This document shows positions 62,396 to 64,000 of a DNA stretch of 64,000 nt, in pieces. This DNA is from Nocardia ninae NBRC 108245. GTDB lineage: Bacteria; Actinomycetota; Actinomycetes; Mycobacteriales; Mycobacteriaceae. A program made the translations under genes and the position numbers. The stretch is taken from contig NZ_BJXA01000035.1 of the NCBI RefSeq assembly GCF_007990755.1, positions 22,820-86,819 on the forward strand, in the 5' to 3' direction. Each line of letters starts with the position of its first letter. The first letter of the stretch is position 1. The notes beneath the pieces are model-generated. The model searched no databases, was not told the origin of the DNA, and was given only the letters and a program-made list of their open reading frames with translations.

Positions 62396-63346
62396 TCAGG
62401 TCAGTCGAGTGATTACGCCGCCGCGTTGTCCGGCATCCCGAAGGCTCGCGAGCCAATTGTGGTCGCCGGGACGGATGTCGGTGATTTCCCATCGGCGCGC
62501 GGTTTCGTAGCGTTGCCGGGCATCGTGTCCGGCTTCGACGAGATCGGCCAGGGAATTGTCGGCGCGCAGGCTGTCGCGTGCGGCGCCGAGTACGGTGAGC
62601 GTTTCCTCGAGGACCGTCAACAGTGCGCCGGAATTCGGTTCGCAAATGGCGCGCACTAGATCGGGTGCGGTGCCCGCGACGCGGGTGCCGTCCCGGAATG
62701 AGCCCGCCGCCAGACCGAGGGCCAGCCCGCCGCCCGCCGCCCCGGCCAGCGCCAGCGCCTCGGCGAGCACATGCGGCAGATGCGAGATCCGGGCCACCGC
62801 GCGGTCGTGCTCGTCGGCGACGATCGGGACGACCACCGAACCGCAGTCCAACGCCAGCCGCACGACCCTGGTCCACGGCTCGACGTGGGTGCCTTCGTCG
62901 ACGCCGACCGCCCACACGGCGTCCCGGAACAAGCCGGAATCGGTGGCTGCCCACCCGGATTCGGCGGTACCCGCCATCGGGTGCCCACCGACGTAGCGGG
63001 CCGACAAACCCTCCTTACGCACCCCCTCGGCGACGGGTGCCTTCACACTGACCACATCGGTCAGCGCACTATCCGGCGCGTAGGTGGCGATGGCGGAGAG
63101 CATGTGCCCGACCGCAGGCATCGGCACGGCGATGACGACCAGCGCGTCCGTCGCCGCCGCCCGGGTGAGCGCGGTGGGCAGCTCCTCGGTGACGTCGAAG
63201 CCGTCGGCCCGCGCGGCCTGTGCGCCGGCCGGCGATCGGTTGTAACCCCAGGCGTCGTACCCGGCGCCGACGGCCGCGCGCAGCAGGGAACCGCCGATCA
63301 AGCCGGTGCCGAGGACGCACACGGACGCTTTCTCAGTCGAAGTCAC
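62396..63346 (-). CDS. tyrA: TyrA, prephenate dehydrogenase
   Basis: NAD(P)-dependent enzyme of tyrosine synthesis (Rv3754-type), 316 residues from a GTG at 63346. The Rossmann motif VLGTGLIGGSL lies near 11-21, SVKAPVAEG and the substrate motif GGHPMAGTAESGW near 110-135, and HLPHVLAEALA near 205. It is divergent from the deaminase-associated gene, the same arrangement as in M. tuberculosis Rv3752c-Rv3754. Confidence 0.93.
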   Translation of the reverse strand: MTSTEKASVCVLGTGLIGGSLLRAAVGAGYDAWGYNRSPAGAQAARADGFDVTEELPTALTRAAATDALVVIAVPMPAVGHMLSAIATYAPDSALTDVVSVKAPVAEGVRKEGLSARYVGGHPMAGTAESGWAATDSGLFRDAVWAVGVDEGTHVEPWTRVVRLALDCGSVVVPIVADEHDRAVARISHLPHVLAEALALAGAAGGGLALGLAAGSFRDGTRVAGTAPDLVRAICEPNSGALLTVLEETLTVLGAARDSLRADNSLADLVEAGHDARQRYETARRWEITDIRPGDHNWLASLRDAGQRGGVITRLT

Positions 63347-63404
63347 CGGAACAGATTCGCATACGACTTCAACATTTCGGGTCGGGCAGACTACCGTTGC
63401 GCCC

Positions 63405-63944
63405 ATGGCAGCACAGCGCTCGGGCACGAATAGGGCGGCGTCGGATGATTACGACGACGTAGAAGGGTTCGCAGTGGCGGTTGTCCGCGAAGAAGGCAAA
63501 TGGCGGTGCAGCCCGTTGAGCCAGGCCGCGCTCACGGATTTGTCCGCCGCGGAAAACGAACTGAAGGCCTTGCGTAGCTCGGGAGCCGTGTTCGGTCTGC
63601 TGGACATCGATGACGAGTTCTTCATCGTCGTCCGGCCCGCGCCGAGCGGCACCCGGATGCTGGTTTCGGATGCGACCGCCGCCATTGATTACGACATCGC
63701 CGCGGACGTCCTCGACGCCCTCAACGTGGAAATCCCGGACATCGACCCCGACGAGCTCGACGACATCGAGCCGTGGGAAGAAGGCGACCTCGGCGTGCTC
63801 GCCGATCTGGGTCTGCCCGAGCCGGTACTGAGCGTCATCCTCGCCGAGACCGACCTTTATCCCGACGAGCAGCTCGGCATGATCGCCCAACGCCTCGGCT
63901 TCGCCGACGAACTAGCGGCGGTGCTGGACAAGCTCCCCCGCTGA
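63405..63944 (+). CDS. tRNA adenosine deaminase-associated protein (Rv3753c-type)
   Basis: 179 residues, strongly acidic. The N-terminal DYDDVEGFAVAVVREEGKWRC and central SSGAVFGLLDIDDEFFIVVRP are conserved in actinobacteria immediately upstream of tadA; a C-terminal helical part (LAETDLYPDEQLGMIAQRLGF) ends the protein. The role is unknown but the constant linkage suggests an aid to wobble-base deamination. The ATG at 63405 was chosen over upstream frames without homology. Confidence 0.88.
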   Translation: MAAQRSGTNRAASDDYDDVEGFAVAVVREEGKWRCSPLSQAALTDLSAAENELKALRSSGAVFGLLDIDDEFFIVVRPAPSGTRMLVSDATAAIDYDIAADVLDALNVEIPDIDPDELDDIEPWEEGDLGVLADLGLPEPVLSVILAETDLYPDEQLGMIAQRLGFADELAAVLDKLPR

Positions 63945-63945
63945 C

Positions 63946-64000
63946 ATGACCGCCCCGTCGGACGCCGACATGGTGCGCGCCGCGATCGCCGCGGCCGCCG
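63946..64000 (+). CDS. tadA: TadA, tRNA-specific adenosine deaminase (N-terminal fragment, cut by right edge)
   Basis: An ATG one base after the stop of the associated gene opens a frame of 18 codons that runs off the window. The start MTAPSDADMVRAAIAAA matches the beginning of actinobacterial TadA in style, and the gene pair is conserved. The catalytic HAE motif lies beyond the window, so the call depends on context. Confidence 0.65.
   Translation, partial: MTAPSDADMVRAAIAAAA

Overview
The window is high-GC DNA from a mycolic-acid actinomycete (order Mycobacteriales), most likely a Nocardia or close relative. It carries several arabinogalactan genes (aftA, dprE1/dprE2, glfT1, glfT2, wzm/wzt, rmlA/B/C), an antigen-85-type mycolyltransferase, a FadD32-like fatty-acyl-AMP ligase, mycothiol-type and DUF5753 proteins, a stand-alone bacterial nitric oxide synthase, and a gene order that follows scattered pieces of the M. 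tuberculosis Rv3752-Rv3809 region. The species is inferred from gene content, not from a search.

Layout. 1-4643: aftA (cut by the left edge), dprE2, dprE1 on the minus strand and a divergent Rv3789-type GtrA protein. 4660-12460: accessory metabolism and regulation (flavin oxidoreductase-like protein, molybdopterin oxidoreductase, DUF4282, DUF5753 regulator, a divergent MarR/MFS efflux pair with a clear operator). 12529-22735: cell-wall sugars, with rmlC-rmlA, rmlB, a GT2/DUF2142/GtrA set that looks like a three-component gtr-type glycosylation module, and glfT2. 22788-31378: SDR, rsgA, then glfT1-wzt-wzm, bpa, an Rv3778c-type PLP-fold protein and an Rv3777-type quinone oxidoreductase. 31575-39652: MarR regulator, tRNA-Ser(UGA) with a small integrated element or remnant bounded by a perfect 61-bp direct repeat, and a five-gene branched-chain-amino-acid-type ABC importer (livK-M-H-F-G) divergent from a PucR regulator. 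39782-41075: a translationally coupled envelope operon (holin-like YqjE type, DUF3618, DUF4235). 41085-46023: nos, mycolyltransferase, hisC-type aminotransferase, dienelactone-hydrolase-like protein. 46115-49522: tRNA-Ser(GCU), tRNA-Arg(ACG), a 37-residue membrane protein, a deletion scar joining a 5'-truncated GlxA regulator to a 5'-truncated cupin, a small secreted protein, an MDMPI enzyme and RidA. 49642-53795: phytase-like lipoprotein, DUF998 protein, and a cytosine-methyltransferase/Vsr pair. 54173-61687: ketosynthase, FadD32-like ligase, ABM protein and a heterodimeric ABC exporter. 61739-64000: glycolipid-binding-domain protein, tyrA, the tRNA-adenosine-deaminase-associated protein and the start of tadA.

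How it fits together. Much of the window builds the galactan-arabinan polymer: Rml enzymes make dTDP-rhamnose for the linker, GlfT1 and GlfT2 polymerise galactofuranose, Wzm-Wzt exports the galactan, DprE1/DprE2 make decaprenyl-phospho-arabinose, and AftA primes arabinan. The mycolyltransferase and the FadD32-like ligase/ketosynthase pair belong to the mycolate side. The most notable unexplained items are the tRNA-Ser element with no integrase, the gtr-like module beside glfT2, the GlxA/cupin deletion scar, and the class-V aminotransferase-fold protein that lacks its PLP lysine.
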